A DNA stretch of 64,000 nucleotides from assembly GCA_963558075.1 (NCBI GenBank), contig CAUWFN010000011.1:1-64000 (forward strand), read 5' to 3'. Numbering within the stretch: position 1 is the stretch's first letter; each line of letters begins with the position of its first letter. Positions 53,076-61,431 of this stretch are shown here, in pieces. The position numbers and the translations under genes were made by a program. Origin of the DNA: CALHKP01 sp963558075. GTDB taxonomy: Bacteria > Bacillota > Clostridia > Peptostreptococcales > Anaerovoracaceae. The notes beneath the pieces were generated by a model that was not told where the DNA came from, searched no databases, and worked only from the letters and a program-made list of their open reading frames with translations.

Positions 53076-53092
53076 GTGCATCAAATTCACAG

Positions 53093-53138
53093 AAAAAAAG
53101 GCATTCAGCTGCAAACTGCAGACCTGAATGCCTTTTTT
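53093..53138. terminator. Bidirectional terminator between uppP and the aminotransferase
   Basis: AAAAAAAGGCATTCAG (53093-53108) pairs with CTGAATGCCTTTTTT (53124-53138). Confidence 0.85.
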
Positions 53139-53180
53139 AATGGTGTTAACACAAATTACAAATTTTAAATTGTCGCCGGT

Positions 53181-54416
53181 TTATGCTTCCAGCGCAGCCT
53201 TTAGCTTAGCAGGAATCATTCTGCAAGCTTTCTCTGATACTGAGGCGATTGATACTCTTACGCCCTTTGCAAGAGGAACTACGAAAATTCCGTCCTCTTC
53301 TAGCTTTTCGGAAACCTCATCAGGGTTATCACATGGGATTGATACAAAGAATCCTGCATCGAAAGGTACAGTCACAAGACCAACTTCAGCTGCCGCCTCC
53401 TCGAAGGCACGGCCTCTTCTTAGAAGCATGTCTCTGATTTCCTTTCTTTCGTGAGATACGTGGTTTCTCAGATTATCATCAGCAAAGATCTTCACGATGA
53501 TGCTCTGACCTGCCTTTGCACAGTTTGACCATGTTCCTCTTGATGAATATTCGCAAACTCTGATAAACTCCTCTGCAACATCTTCTGTTTTCGCCATGCA
53601 GATTAGAGCTCCACATCTCATACCGTATAATGTAAATGTCTTTGACATACTGTATGCGATAAGCGGAAGAACATTTTCTGGGAACTCCTCTAAAATTGGT
53701 AGGAACTGTCTGTATTCATCCTCATCCCCAGCAAAGTCGATGTATGCCGCATCTACTAGAAGGATAACTTTTTTGCCCGGCGATATAGATGACACACTGT
53801 CTTTAATCTCATGCCAGTCTGAATCTGTAAGAGCATATCCTGTTGGGTTGTGAGCAGGTGTGTTTATGATTACTACAACTCTATCCTGTCTTTCTAGAAT
53901 GTCTTTGATTTTCGCATCAAAAGCTTTGATGTGGAATTTTCTATCCTCTGTAAAGAATGGGAATGTCTCTACATGTCTTCCGATTTCTCCTGCAATTGTT
54001 CCGTATGGTGACCAGAACAAGTCAGCAGTAAGAACGCTGTCTCCTGGCTCTGAGTAGTTTGCAATTGTATTTCTGATAGCGCCTGTTCCGCCAGGTGTAG
54101 CAGCAGCTCTAACAAATCCCTTTGGCTCGTAATTTCCAAGAGCGGCTTTTATTGCAGCCTGTCTGAATGCCGGTGTTCCGCCGATTGGCGCATAAGATGC
54201 GTATTCGTCTGGTGCAAGACTTCTGTAAACGTCATCAACAGAAGATAAAACCATTAGTTTTCCGTCATCGTCAAGAAGCGCTCCGATTGTAGCGTTCACA
54301 ACGTTTTCCGCACCGATTTTTTCTGCGAGCTCTGTAGCTCTTCTGTTGATTCCGAAGATCTTGTCCTCTTTTGGTATGCTGCGTCCGTTTGCAACTGCCA
54401 TTTTGAATTCTGTCAT
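53181..54416 (-). CDS. Class I/II pyridoxal-phosphate aminotransferase
   Basis: 411-residue fold-type I aminotransferase. GGTGAIRNTIANY (about 108-120) is the PLP phosphate region, NTPAHNPTGYAL (about 184-195) the conserved Asn/Pro motif, and AYSMSKTFTLYGMRCG (about 250-265) carries the Schiff-base Lys. The segment DAAYIDFAG fits aromatic or aspartate-type enzymes, but the substrate cannot be fixed. Appears monocistronic. Confidence 0.9.
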   Translation of the reverse strand: MTEFKMAVANGRSIPKEDKIFGINRRATELAEKIGAENVVNATIGALLDDDGKLMVLSSVDDVYRSLAPDEYASYAPIGGTPAFRQAAIKAALGNYEPKGFVRAAATPGGTGAIRNTIANYSEPGDSVLTADLFWSPYGTIAGEIGRHVETFPFFTEDRKFHIKAFDAKIKDILERQDRVVVIINTPAHNPTGYALTDSDWHEIKDSVSSISPGKKVILLVDAAYIDFAGDEDEYRQFLPILEEFPENVLPLIAYSMSKTFTLYGMRCGALICMAKTEDVAEEFIRVCEYSSRGTWSNCAKAGQSIIVKIFADDNLRNHVSHERKEIRDMLLRRGRAFEEAAAEVGLVTVPFDAGFFVSIPCDNPDEVSEKLEEDGIFVVPLAKGVRVSIASVSEKACRMIPAKLKAALEA

Positions 54417-54549
54417 AAATAATTTCCTCCTCGTTTTTTGAATTCACATAACCTAATCAAGCATATTCTCCTAAATCTCCATCAACCTGATTATATTAGT
54501 TAAAAAACTCCGCTGTTCTTGCGTAAAATGCATCAGCGAAGTTTTTGAA

Positions 54550-55188
54550 TTACTTTTTTATAAGAACATAATTGATATTTTTCCCTACTCCGGAAAACTT
54601 GTCTTCGTATTCCGTAGTGATATTCTCCTCTGCAAGAGGTGAATTATGCAGGTCTCTTGTCATATATTCTATCTCAAATCCACATTCTTCTATCTGCTCA
54701 AGGGTAAAGTCAAACAGCCCATCATTATCTGTCTTGAACTGTATGAATCCGCCCGGTTTAAGAGCCTTCATATACTGAATCAGTCTTTTGCTGTAAGTTA
54801 GTCGCCTCTTCGCATGGCGCTCTTTTGGCCAAGGATCGCTGAAATTTAGATAAATTCCATCAAGCTCCTCCTCTGCAAAGAACTCGTCAAGGTCACTTAC
54901 ATACTGGGTAATAAACTCTAAGTTTTCAAGCTCATTTTCTTCTGCCTTTGTTATTGCACGCAAAATTACACTTTCGTGTCCTTCTATTGCAACAAAATTT
55001 CTGTCAGTATATCGCAATGCATTTTCTGTTATAAACTGTCCTTTTCCGCACCCTATTTCTAGATAAACAGGGTTATCTACTGTAAAGTGTTCTCGCCACT
55101 TCCCTCGTATATCGCGGGGATTTTCTATTATAAAACGGGACAGTCTGTCAAGTTTTTCGTCAAGATTTCTGATTCTTCGCTGTCTCAT
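54550..55188 (-). CDS. trmB: tRNA (guanine-N7-)-methyltransferase
   Basis: Makes m7G46 in tRNA with SAM. 212 residues; the SAM-binding LEIGCGKGQFITENA (about 44-58), LNFSDPWPKERHAKRRLTY (about 115-133) and the C-terminal TEYEDKFSGVGKNINYVLIKK are TrmB signatures. Overlaps the ecfT stop by 4 bp. Confidence 0.96.
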   Translation of the reverse strand: MRQRRIRNLDEKLDRLSRFIIENPRDIRGKWREHFTVDNPVYLEIGCGKGQFITENALRYTDRNFVAIEGHESVILRAITKAEENELENLEFITQYVSDLDEFFAEEELDGIYLNFSDPWPKERHAKRRLTYSKRLIQYMKALKPGGFIQFKTDNDGLFDFTLEQIEECGFEIEYMTRDLHNSPLAEENITTEYEDKFSGVGKNINYVLIKK

Positions 55189-55985
55189 AGCATAGTCCTT
55201 TCACAAATTATTACTGCAAGGAAGAGCACAAGGATGATAGATGCAACAAAATCAATCTTCTGGAACTTCGCTTCGTTCATTCTAGTTCTTCCTTTTCCGC
55301 CTTTGTAGCATCTTGCTTCCATTGCCATAGCAAGATCCTGGGCGATTCTAAAAGCGCTTACAAACAGTGGTACGAGAATAGGCACAAGAGCTTTTGCCTT
55401 TTGCATAAGGCTTCCTGTCTCAAAATCTGCACCTCTCGCCTGCTGTGCTTTCATTATTTTGTCTGTCTCCTCTAGTAGCATAGGTATAAATCTTAGGGCA
55501 ATCGACATCATCATAGCGATTTCGTGAGCCGGAAGACCTATCTTTGCAAAAGGTGAGAGGAGTTTTTCTATTCCATCTGTTAGTGATATAGGCTTTGTTG
55601 TCAAAGTCAAAAGAGATGATCCTATAATCAAAAGAATCAGTCTCACCGCCATAAAGAAGGCTGTATATATACCTTCTTCTGTAACCTTCAGAAAGCCTAG
55701 CCTAAAAATCACAGTGCCGTCAACCATGAAAATGTTGAGGCAAAAGGTAAAAATAAGAATCAGAAGCACAGGCTTCATTCCTCTCATTATAAATGACAGC
55801 GGAACTGTTGATACAACAACACATACAGATAGAGCCGCCGCACATACTGCAAAGCCGAGAAAGTCATCGACTACGAATAATTCAATTATAAATAAGAGTG
55901 TCGCCATTATCTTCACCCTGGCATCTAGCCTGTGAAGAAGCGAGTCAGCCATGTAATACTGGCCAAGTGTTATATCTCTGATCAT
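55185..55985 (-). CDS. ecfT: ECF transporter transmembrane subunit EcfT
   Basis: Membrane scaffold of a group II energy-coupling-factor vitamin transporter. 266 residues with about six helices. The two short Ala-Arg-Gly-type coupling motifs appear as AQQARGADFE (about 164-173) and AMEARCYKG (about 225-233; the second normally ARGY/ARC-type). Substrate-binding S subunits are encoded elsewhere. Start is 2 bp from the ecfA2 stop. Confidence 0.93.
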   Translation of the reverse strand: MIRDITLGQYYMADSLLHRLDARVKIMATLLFIIELFVVDDFLGFAVCAAALSVCVVVSTVPLSFIMRGMKPVLLILIFTFCLNIFMVDGTVIFRLGFLKVTEEGIYTAFFMAVRLILLIIGSSLLTLTTKPISLTDGIEKLLSPFAKIGLPAHEIAMMMSIALRFIPMLLEETDKIMKAQQARGADFETGSLMQKAKALVPILVPLFVSAFRIAQDLAMAMEARCYKGGKGRTRMNEAKFQKIDFVASIILVLFLAVIICERTML

Positions 55986-55987
55986 TA

Positions 55988-56848
55988 TTAATTACTCTTC
56001 CTTGTTAAATATCTATAGATTTCATCCTTTGCCTCTTCGAGGTTTAGAATGTCTGTATTTACCTTCGCACCAGCCTCGTTTATCTTGTGCATCAGTTTTG
56101 TTACAGGCGGAATATCAAGACCTATCTCAGAAAGTTTTTCGTGATTTGAAAATACCTCCTGAGGCGTTCCGCTCATAACCAGATGTCCTTTATCCATTAC
56201 GAGCACCTTGTCTGCAAGGTTTGCAACGTCAGCCATGTTGTGGCTTACGAAGATGATTATATTATTTTCTTTTCTATGGATTTCCTCTATCATATCGAGG
56301 ATTTCCCTGTGTGATCCTGGGTCAAGTCCTGCTGTAGGCTCGTCTAAAATCAGCACCTCAGGTCTCATTGCGATTACCCCTGCAATCGCAACTCTTCTCT
56401 TCTGGCCTCCCGAAAGCTCAAAAGGTGATCTGTCTTTTACGGCCTCGTAATCAAGTCCTACAAGACGTACTGCAGCTTCTACGCGCTTTTCTATCTCTTC
56501 TTCTGATAGGCCGAGATTCTTTGGTCCGAATGCGACATCGAGAAATACGTTTTCTTCGAAAAGCTGATACTCAGGATACTGAAACACCAGTCCGACTTTC
56601 TTTCGGATATCTCTCATGACCGTTTCCGGCTTTGTTATATCTGTTCCTCCTACAGTAATCGTGCCCGATGCAGGCTTAAGTAACCCATTCATATGCTGAA
56701 GCAAAGTAGACTTTCCAGAACCAGTATGACCGATTATAGCTACAATCATTCCATCCTCGATATCAAAGCTGACATCCTCTATTGCTATCTGCTCATCAGG
56801 CATGTCCTTACTATATATATGTGTAAGATTTTTTACTTGTATTGACAT
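55988..56848 (-). CDS. ecfA2: ECF transporter ATPase EcfA2
   Basis: ABC ATPase of the ECF module. 286 residues; Walker A GHTGSGKSTLLQHMNG (about 39-54), Q-loop LVFQYPEYQLFEENV, signature LSGGQKRRVAIAG and Walker B VLILDEPTAGLDP. Overlaps ecfA1 by 16 bp. Confidence 0.95.
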   Translation of the reverse strand: MSIQVKNLTHIYSKDMPDEQIAIEDVSFDIEDGMIVAIIGHTGSGKSTLLQHMNGLLKPASGTITVGGTDITKPETVMRDIRKKVGLVFQYPEYQLFEENVFLDVAFGPKNLGLSEEEIEKRVEAAVRLVGLDYEAVKDRSPFELSGGQKRRVAIAGVIAMRPEVLILDEPTAGLDPGSHREILDMIEEIHRKENNIIIFVSHNMADVANLADKVLVMDKGHLVMSGTPQEVFSNHEKLSEIGLDIPPVTKLMHKINEAGAKVNTDILNLEEAKDEIYRYLTRKSN

Positions 56849-57672
56849 ATGTAATCAACCATTCTTTCTATTGTTATAACATCCTTTGGCACATCTATGC
56901 CTCTTTTTCTAAGATCATTTGCAATTTCGACTGCGAGCGGAACATCTAGGTTCACGCTTCTTATGAGCTCATCCTGCTGGAATACCTCCTCCGGCGATCC
57001 GTCAAGAAGTATGTCTCCATCGTTCATTATAACGACTCTATCTGCTCTCACTGCCTCATCCATAAAATGAGTTATCAAAACGACTGTAATGCCCTCGCTG
57101 TTGAGCTTTTCGATTATATCCATGATTTCTTCTCTGCCCTTCGGGTCAAGCATTGCTGTAGGCTCATCAAAGATAATGCACTCCGGCTTCATGGCAACGA
57201 CTCCTGCAATTGCAATTCTCTGCTTCTGCCCTCCCGAAAGGAGATGAGGAGCTTTGTTTCTGAAGGATGACATGTTTACAGCTTCAAGAGCGCTGTCTAC
57301 GCGGACTCTGATAAGCTCAGGATCAAGACCTATATTCTCAGGTCCGAAAGCAACATCATCTTCTACTATAGATGAAACAAGCTGGTTATCTGGATTCTGA
57401 AAAACCATTCCTGCCGTCTGTCTAACTTCCCAAATATGCTCTGCATCCTCTGTCTTCCAATCCTTCACATATATACAGCCAGATGTTGGAAGCAAAAGTC
57501 CATTAAGATTCTTTGCAAGAGTTGACTTGCCTGAACCGTTTCTTCCGATTATAGCTGTAAAACTGCCCTTCTCTATATCTAAAGAAACGCCTTTGATTGC
57601 TCTCAGAGGCGGTTTTTCTTCTTCCTGTATATAATCATATTCTAAATTTTCGATTCTGATTATTTTCTCCAT
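56833..57672 (-). CDS. ecfA1: ECF transporter ATPase EcfA1
   Basis: Partner ATPase of EcfA2. 279 residues; Walker A GRNGSGKSTLAKNLNG (about 42-57), MVFQNPDNQLVSSIVEDDVAFGPEN-type Q-loop, LSGGQKQRIAIAG and IIFDEPTAMLDPKG. First gene of ecfA1-ecfA2-ecfT-trmB. In many Firmicutes this trio follows rplQ; here it is over 30 kb from rplQ. Confidence 0.95.
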   Translation of the reverse strand: MEKIIRIENLEYDYIQEEEKPPLRAIKGVSLDIEKGSFTAIIGRNGSGKSTLAKNLNGLLLPTSGCIYVKDWKTEDAEHIWEVRQTAGMVFQNPDNQLVSSIVEDDVAFGPENIGLDPELIRVRVDSALEAVNMSSFRNKAPHLLSGGQKQRIAIAGVVAMKPECIIFDEPTAMLDPKGREEIMDIIEKLNSEGITVVLITHFMDEAVRADRVVIMNDGDILLDGSPEEVFQQDELIRSVNLDVPLAVEIANDLRKRGIDVPKDVITIERMVDYICQYK

Positions 57673-57891
57673 ATCTTCCCTTTCTTGTTACGAGAGATAT
57701 TTTTGCTGCTTTATCTTGGTTTTTTACCCATTCTCGCAGCTATAGCCACATAAACTCTGTAAAATTTGCATAAAAGTCTTATTTTAGACAGCAAAACATA
57801 TGCAGCCTACCTATATTAATTATTAACTTTTAAAGTATACTACATAAAAGCCTTAATTGCAACCAATGCAGGCCTGTGAATATTGTCTTTT

Positions 57892-57919
57892 TTAACAAAA
57901 AACCTGCCTATTGTATTAT
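57892..57919 (+). promoter_or_regulatory. Promoter of the MocR-like regulator
   Basis: TTAACA (57892-57897), 16 bases, TATTAT (57914-57919); GAGGAGG follows before the ATG at 57962. Confidence 0.55.
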
Positions 57920-57961
57920 ATATCACTGTGTGTAATAATTAAAACACGAGGAGGATAAATC

Positions 57962-59347
57962 ATGAAACCTATTTCACTGGATTTTACAGATAAATGCAGC
58001 GTACCTCTATACCTGCAGATTTATAGAAAAATAAAAGCTGAAATAACCTGCGGCAATCTCAAAAAAGGCGATAGGCTTCCGTCTCTACGAACTATTTCAA
58101 AAGAGCTTGGAGTCAGCCTTACGACAAGTGAGCAAGGTTATAACCAGCTTCTTATAGAAGGATATATTGTAAGCAGGCCTCAGTCTGGCTTTTACGTTGC
58201 CGAAATCCCAGAGCTTCCGTCTTCGGGAAATTTTTCTCCTAGCGAAAGCTTTGAATTTTCGAGTTATACCTTTGATGAGTCTGACTATATATACGACCTG
58301 ACTTCTTTTGATTTTCAGAAATGGAAAAAGTGCATGTCTAGGGTGCTTTCCGACTACGCCCACCTTCTTTTGTTTGAAAGTGACGTCAAAGGAGAGGCTG
58401 CTCTCAGATACGAAATTTCTCGCTATGTCTATTCCTCGCGAGGCGTAATATGTACACCTGAGCAGATTGTAATAGGAGCTGGAACCCAGCAGCTTACAAA
58501 TCACCTCTGCAGAATCCTGCGAAAAATGAATATAGACCACGTTTGCACTGAAGATCCAGGATATATACCAATTCAAAATATTTTCAGAGATCACGGCTTT
58601 GGCATAGGAAAGATTCCCGTAACAGCAGATGGTATAGATGTAAATAGACTTCCTGTCAATATTCCTTCTGCCGTTTATGTAAGCCCTTCCAACCAGTTTC
58701 CTACAGGCTCCGTAATGCCAATCGGAAACAGGCATAAGCTTCTCGAATGGGCAAAGAATAACAGAAGTATAATTCTCGAAGATGACTACGACAGCGAGCT
58801 TCGATATTTTGGTAAACCCGTTCCTGCTCTCCAGGGGCTTGATACAGATTCCCGAGTAGTCTATCTCGGATCATTTTCCTCCACACTTTTTCCTGCTATC
58901 AAAATCAGCTACATGATACTTCCAAGGCAGATGGCGGAAATATTCGATGCCATCAAAGATGACTATACCCAGACCTGCTCCAAAACAGAGCAGCTCACCC
59001 TAGCACTCTTCATGGAGGATGGGCTTTACTATACGAACATCCGTAAGCTTAGGGCCCTCTACTCTCAGAAGCTTCAGACGGCACTTCGCGCTTTCGACGA
59101 ATTCGCAAAGGACTTCGTAAGACCCATGAATACTAAATCCGGAATCAATATAATCATCCGCGTCAAAACAGATACAAGCCCAGAAGAGCTCTGCCAGCGA
59201 GCAAAGAATCTCGGCATTCACACAGAAAAGCTCTCATACTATACATCAGAGCACGAAGCTGGCCTCATTTTTTACTATAATCAAATACCTCTTCAGAATA
59301 TGCGAGAGCTTATCGAAAAGCTCATATGCGCCTGGAAGGAATCATAA
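57962..59347 (+). CDS. MocR/PdxR-like GntR regulator lacking the PLP-binding lysine
   Basis: Fusion regulator: a GntR winged helix (residues about 12-80, PLYLQIYRKIKAEI...DRLPSLRTISKELGVS) and a fold-type I aminotransferase-like domain (about 110-461). EDDYDSELRYFGKPVPALQG is typical of PdxR/GabR-type proteins. The next motif, usually GSFSKxLFP, reads YLGSFSSTLFPAIKISY: the Schiff-base Lys is Ser, confirmed as TCC TCC. It therefore probably cannot hold PLP covalently. Divergent from the ECF genes; its target is unknown. Confidence 0.88.
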   Translation: MKPISLDFTDKCSVPLYLQIYRKIKAEITCGNLKKGDRLPSLRTISKELGVSLTTSEQGYNQLLIEGYIVSRPQSGFYVAEIPELPSSGNFSPSESFEFSSYTFDESDYIYDLTSFDFQKWKKCMSRVLSDYAHLLLFESDVKGEAALRYEISRYVYSSRGVICTPEQIVIGAGTQQLTNHLCRILRKMNIDHVCTEDPGYIPIQNIFRDHGFGIGKIPVTADGIDVNRLPVNIPSAVYVSPSNQFPTGSVMPIGNRHKLLEWAKNNRSIILEDDYDSELRYFGKPVPALQGLDTDSRVVYLGSFSSTLFPAIKISYMILPRQMAEIFDAIKDDYTQTCSKTEQLTLALFMEDGLYYTNIRKLRALYSQKLQTALRAFDEFAKDFVRPMNTKSGINIIIRVKTDTSPEELCQRAKNLGIHTEKLSYYTSEHEAGLIFYYNQIPLQNMRELIEKLICAWKES

Positions 59348-59350
59348 AAA

Positions 59351-59390
59351 AATACAGCACAGAGCCTGATTTGCGGATCTGTGCTGTAAT
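59351..59390. repeat. Isolated GCA-N22-TGC hairpin
   Basis: TACAGCACAGA pairs with TCTGTGCTGTA (59353-59387). Between GCA (59357-59359) and TGC (59382-59384) there are exactly 22 bases. The arms share TACAGCACAG/CTGTGCTGTA with the second hairpin of the 42-kb array. It has no T-run, so it is not an ordinary terminator. Confidence 0.8.
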
Positions 59391-59426
59391 CTAGCATGGA
59401 TGGTACAGCCCATGTGCTGTATCGTA

Positions 59427-59495
59427 GCTTTATTTAACTTTATTTAATTTTATTAGCTTTGTTTATCTTTATTTAGCTTCACTTAGTTTTATTCT
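59427..59495. repeat. Degenerate 10-bp tandem repeat running into the end of apbE
   Basis: Units GCTTTATTTA, ACTTTATTTA, a nine-base ATTTTATTA, GCTTTGTTTA, TCTTTATTTA, GCTTCACTTA and GTTTTATTCT. The last unit overlaps the apbE stop codon at 59489. Confidence 0.65.
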
Positions 59496-60508
59496 GCTTT
59501 GAAGTCTTTGATGCCTTTTGTCTTTGTTATATTTCCATCATTATCAACAAATATAGCTTCAACGCCATCCTGACTTTCTATGAATTTTTTTCCTTCATCA
59601 ACACCGAGTATCAGGCATATTGTTGACATAGCATCACAATTTGCGGATTTTCCTTCATCTCCTATTATCGTAACGCTTGAAATTCCTGAGTCAACTGGAT
59701 ATCCGCTCTTCACATCTAGAATGTGGTGATAAACTTTTCCATCCTTTTCAAATGAACGCTCGTAAGTTCCCGATGTAACCATTGTTCCGTCAGATAGAGG
59801 CATTGAGCCAATCAAATCGCCTTCTTTGGAAAACGGATCTTTGATGCCTATCCTAAAAGGTGTATCCTCTTCTTTTTCACCAACTGCACTTATATTACCA
59901 CCAAGATCAACTATTGCAGAAGTCACGCCTTCATTTTTCAGATACTCAGACACCCTGTCTGCTATGAAGCCCTTTGCTATTGCTCCAAGATCAATTTCTC
60001 CTTCAGGATTTTCCATTCTAACAGTATTTTCGTTTATCTGTATCTGTCTGTAGTCAACATCACCAATTGCCTCAGCAATCAAAGAAGCCTCTGGCACCTT
60101 CGGATTTTCTGCGTGGAAATCCCACAAATCTGTCACCTTTCCTACTGTAACATCAAAGCGGCCACCCGAAAGCTCACAATAGCCTATCGCCATGGTCAAA
60201 AGTTCTACAGTTTCTGGGCTACAATCCACAGGAGCGCCTTCTGCATGATTAATCTTGTATATATCCGAGGTCTTTCTCGTTTTACTTAGCATGGCCTCGT
60301 AATCTGCACACAAATCATATGCACCATCAATTACTTTTAGTGCATTTTTTTCGCTCATATCCTCCATGTCATATATTGTTATATTACAGACAGTATCAAG
60401 GTAATAGCCTTCTTTAGATACAGGCTCTGTCTTTCCTGTACAGCCTGTCTGTGGTATAATAAAAGTTACGATTGCAAGAATGCATATTAATTTTGATAAT
60501 TTTTTCAT
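59489..60508 (-). CDS. apbE: FAD:protein FMN transferase (ApbE lipoprotein)
   Basis: Attaches FMN covalently to Thr/Ser of flavoproteins such as RnfG/RnfD and NqrB/C, on the outer face of the membrane. 339 residues with a lipoprotein signal ending PQTGC (Cys about 23). Family motifs: GYYLDTVCNITIYD, the DLGAIAKGFIADRV flavin/Mg site (about 173-186), GGNISAVG and YHHILDVKSGYPVD (about 260-273). An rnfB end lies 3 kb away, so an Rnf complex is a likely client. Only 26 bp from the divergent next gene. Confidence 0.95.
   Translation of the reverse strand: MKKLSKLICILAIVTFIIPQTGCTGKTEPVSKEGYYLDTVCNITIYDMEDMSEKNALKVIDGAYDLCADYEAMLSKTRKTSDIYKINHAEGAPVDCSPETVELLTMAIGYCELSGGRFDVTVGKVTDLWDFHAENPKVPEASLIAEAIGDVDYRQIQINENTVRMENPEGEIDLGAIAKGFIADRVSEYLKNEGVTSAIVDLGGNISAVGEKEEDTPFRIGIKDPFSKEGDLIGSMPLSDGTMVTSGTYERSFEKDGKVYHHILDVKSGYPVDSGISSVTIIGDEGKSANCDAMSTICLILGVDEGKKFIESQDGVEAIFVDNDGNITKTKGIKDFKAE
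60433..60460 (+). promoter_or_regulatory. Extended -10 promoter inside apbE for the NusG-II gene
   Basis: TGGTATAAT (60452-60460) with TTCCTG (60433-60438) 16 bases upstream. It lies within the lipobox-coding part of apbE, which is needed because the two divergent starts are only 26 bp apart. Confidence 0.5.
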
Positions 60509-60534
60509 TGATAAATCACCTCTAAGGAGTTTTT

Positions 60535-60906
60535 ATGTTCAAAATTTTAAAAAAAGCAGATATTGTTCTGTTCGCTACTTTGATGATTATAGGAATTTCC
60601 CTCTCTGTGCTTTCATTCAAAAGTGCAACGCCCGCAAAATCAGTTGTTGTAACTGTTGACGGTGAGCTTTATGGAACTTATGACATTGAGGAAAATCAGA
60701 CCATCAAAGTCACAGAAAACAATCATACAAATAAGATTACCATAAAAGACGGGAGAGTGCAAATGTCATATTCTGACTGCAAAAACCAGGTTTGTGTCAA
60801 AGACGGTTCCATATCAAAGACAAACCAGACCATCGTATGCCTCCCTAACAAAGTCATGATAGAAATTACGGGTGGAGAGGAGGAAATCGATGCAGTCTCA
60901 AATTGA
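60535..60906 (+). CDS. NusG domain II-containing membrane protein
   Basis: 123 residues: one N-terminal helix (about 8-28) then a small NusG-II/KOW-like beta domain with VTVDGELYGTYDI and the conserved Cys pair in YSDCKNQVCVKDGSISK, ending VCLPNKVMIEITGG. Proteins of this type accompany apbE, rnf and Gx-family genes in clostridia; the exact role is unknown. AAGGAG lies just before the ATG. Overlaps the next gene by 17 bp. Confidence 0.88.
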   Translation: MFKILKKADIVLFATLMIIGISLSVLSFKSATPAKSVVVTVDGELYGTYDIEENQTIKVTENNHTNKITIKDGRVQMSYSDCKNQVCVKDGSISKTNQTIVCLPNKVMIEITGGEEEIDAVSN

Positions 60907-61411
60907 AAAACATACAGATAGAACTAAACGACTCACTGCTGGAGCACTCTTTGCTGCAGTAGCTTTGATTTTCTCATATATAGAAGCCATTCTGCCACTT
61001 TCTGTAGGAATCCCCGGCGTAAAGCTTGGAATTGCAAATCTCGTCGTTCTGATTGCTATTTATAAAATGAACTTCAGGTATGCTTTTCTTATCAATATGA
61101 TTAGAATATTTGTGTCCGGGCTTCTATTTTCCGGAGTATTCGGCATGATCTATTCATTTGCAGGAGGAATGCTTTCCCTACTTGTTATGTTTCTTCTGAA
61201 AAAAACAAGACTTTTTAGCATTGTCGGAGTTAGCATGGCTGGTGGCTTTGCGCACAATATGGGACAGCTTCTTGTAGCTGCATTTGTAGTGTCAAACATC
61301 AGGATGTTTCTCTATCTTCCAGTGTTGATGTTTTCCGGCATTATAAGCGGAATACTCATAGGTTTTCTCGCCTACTTTGTAGTAAGAAAACTACCCGCTT
61401 CTTTATTTTAG
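60890..61411 (+). CDS. Gx transporter family membrane protein (HepT component I-like)
   Basis: 173-residue integral membrane protein, about five helices, annotated in relatives as Gx transporter or 'heptaprenyl diphosphate synthase component I'. GVPGVKLGIANLV-type motif GIPGVKLGIANLVVLIAIY (about 41-59) resembles ECF S-component folds; FAHNMGQLLVAAFV is conserved. The ATG at 60890 follows GGAGAGGAGG; a GTG at 60872 is an alternative. Probably co-transcribed with the NusG-II gene. Confidence 0.85.
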   Translation: MQSQIEKHTDRTKRLTAGALFAAVALIFSYIEAILPLSVGIPGVKLGIANLVVLIAIYKMNFRYAFLINMIRIFVSGLLFSGVFGMIYSFAGGMLSLLVMFLLKKTRLFSIVGVSMAGGFAHNMGQLLVAAFVVSNIRMFLYLPVLMFSGIISGILIGFLAYFVVRKLPASLF

Positions 61412-61431
61412 ATTTAATTTAGGAGGTCTCT

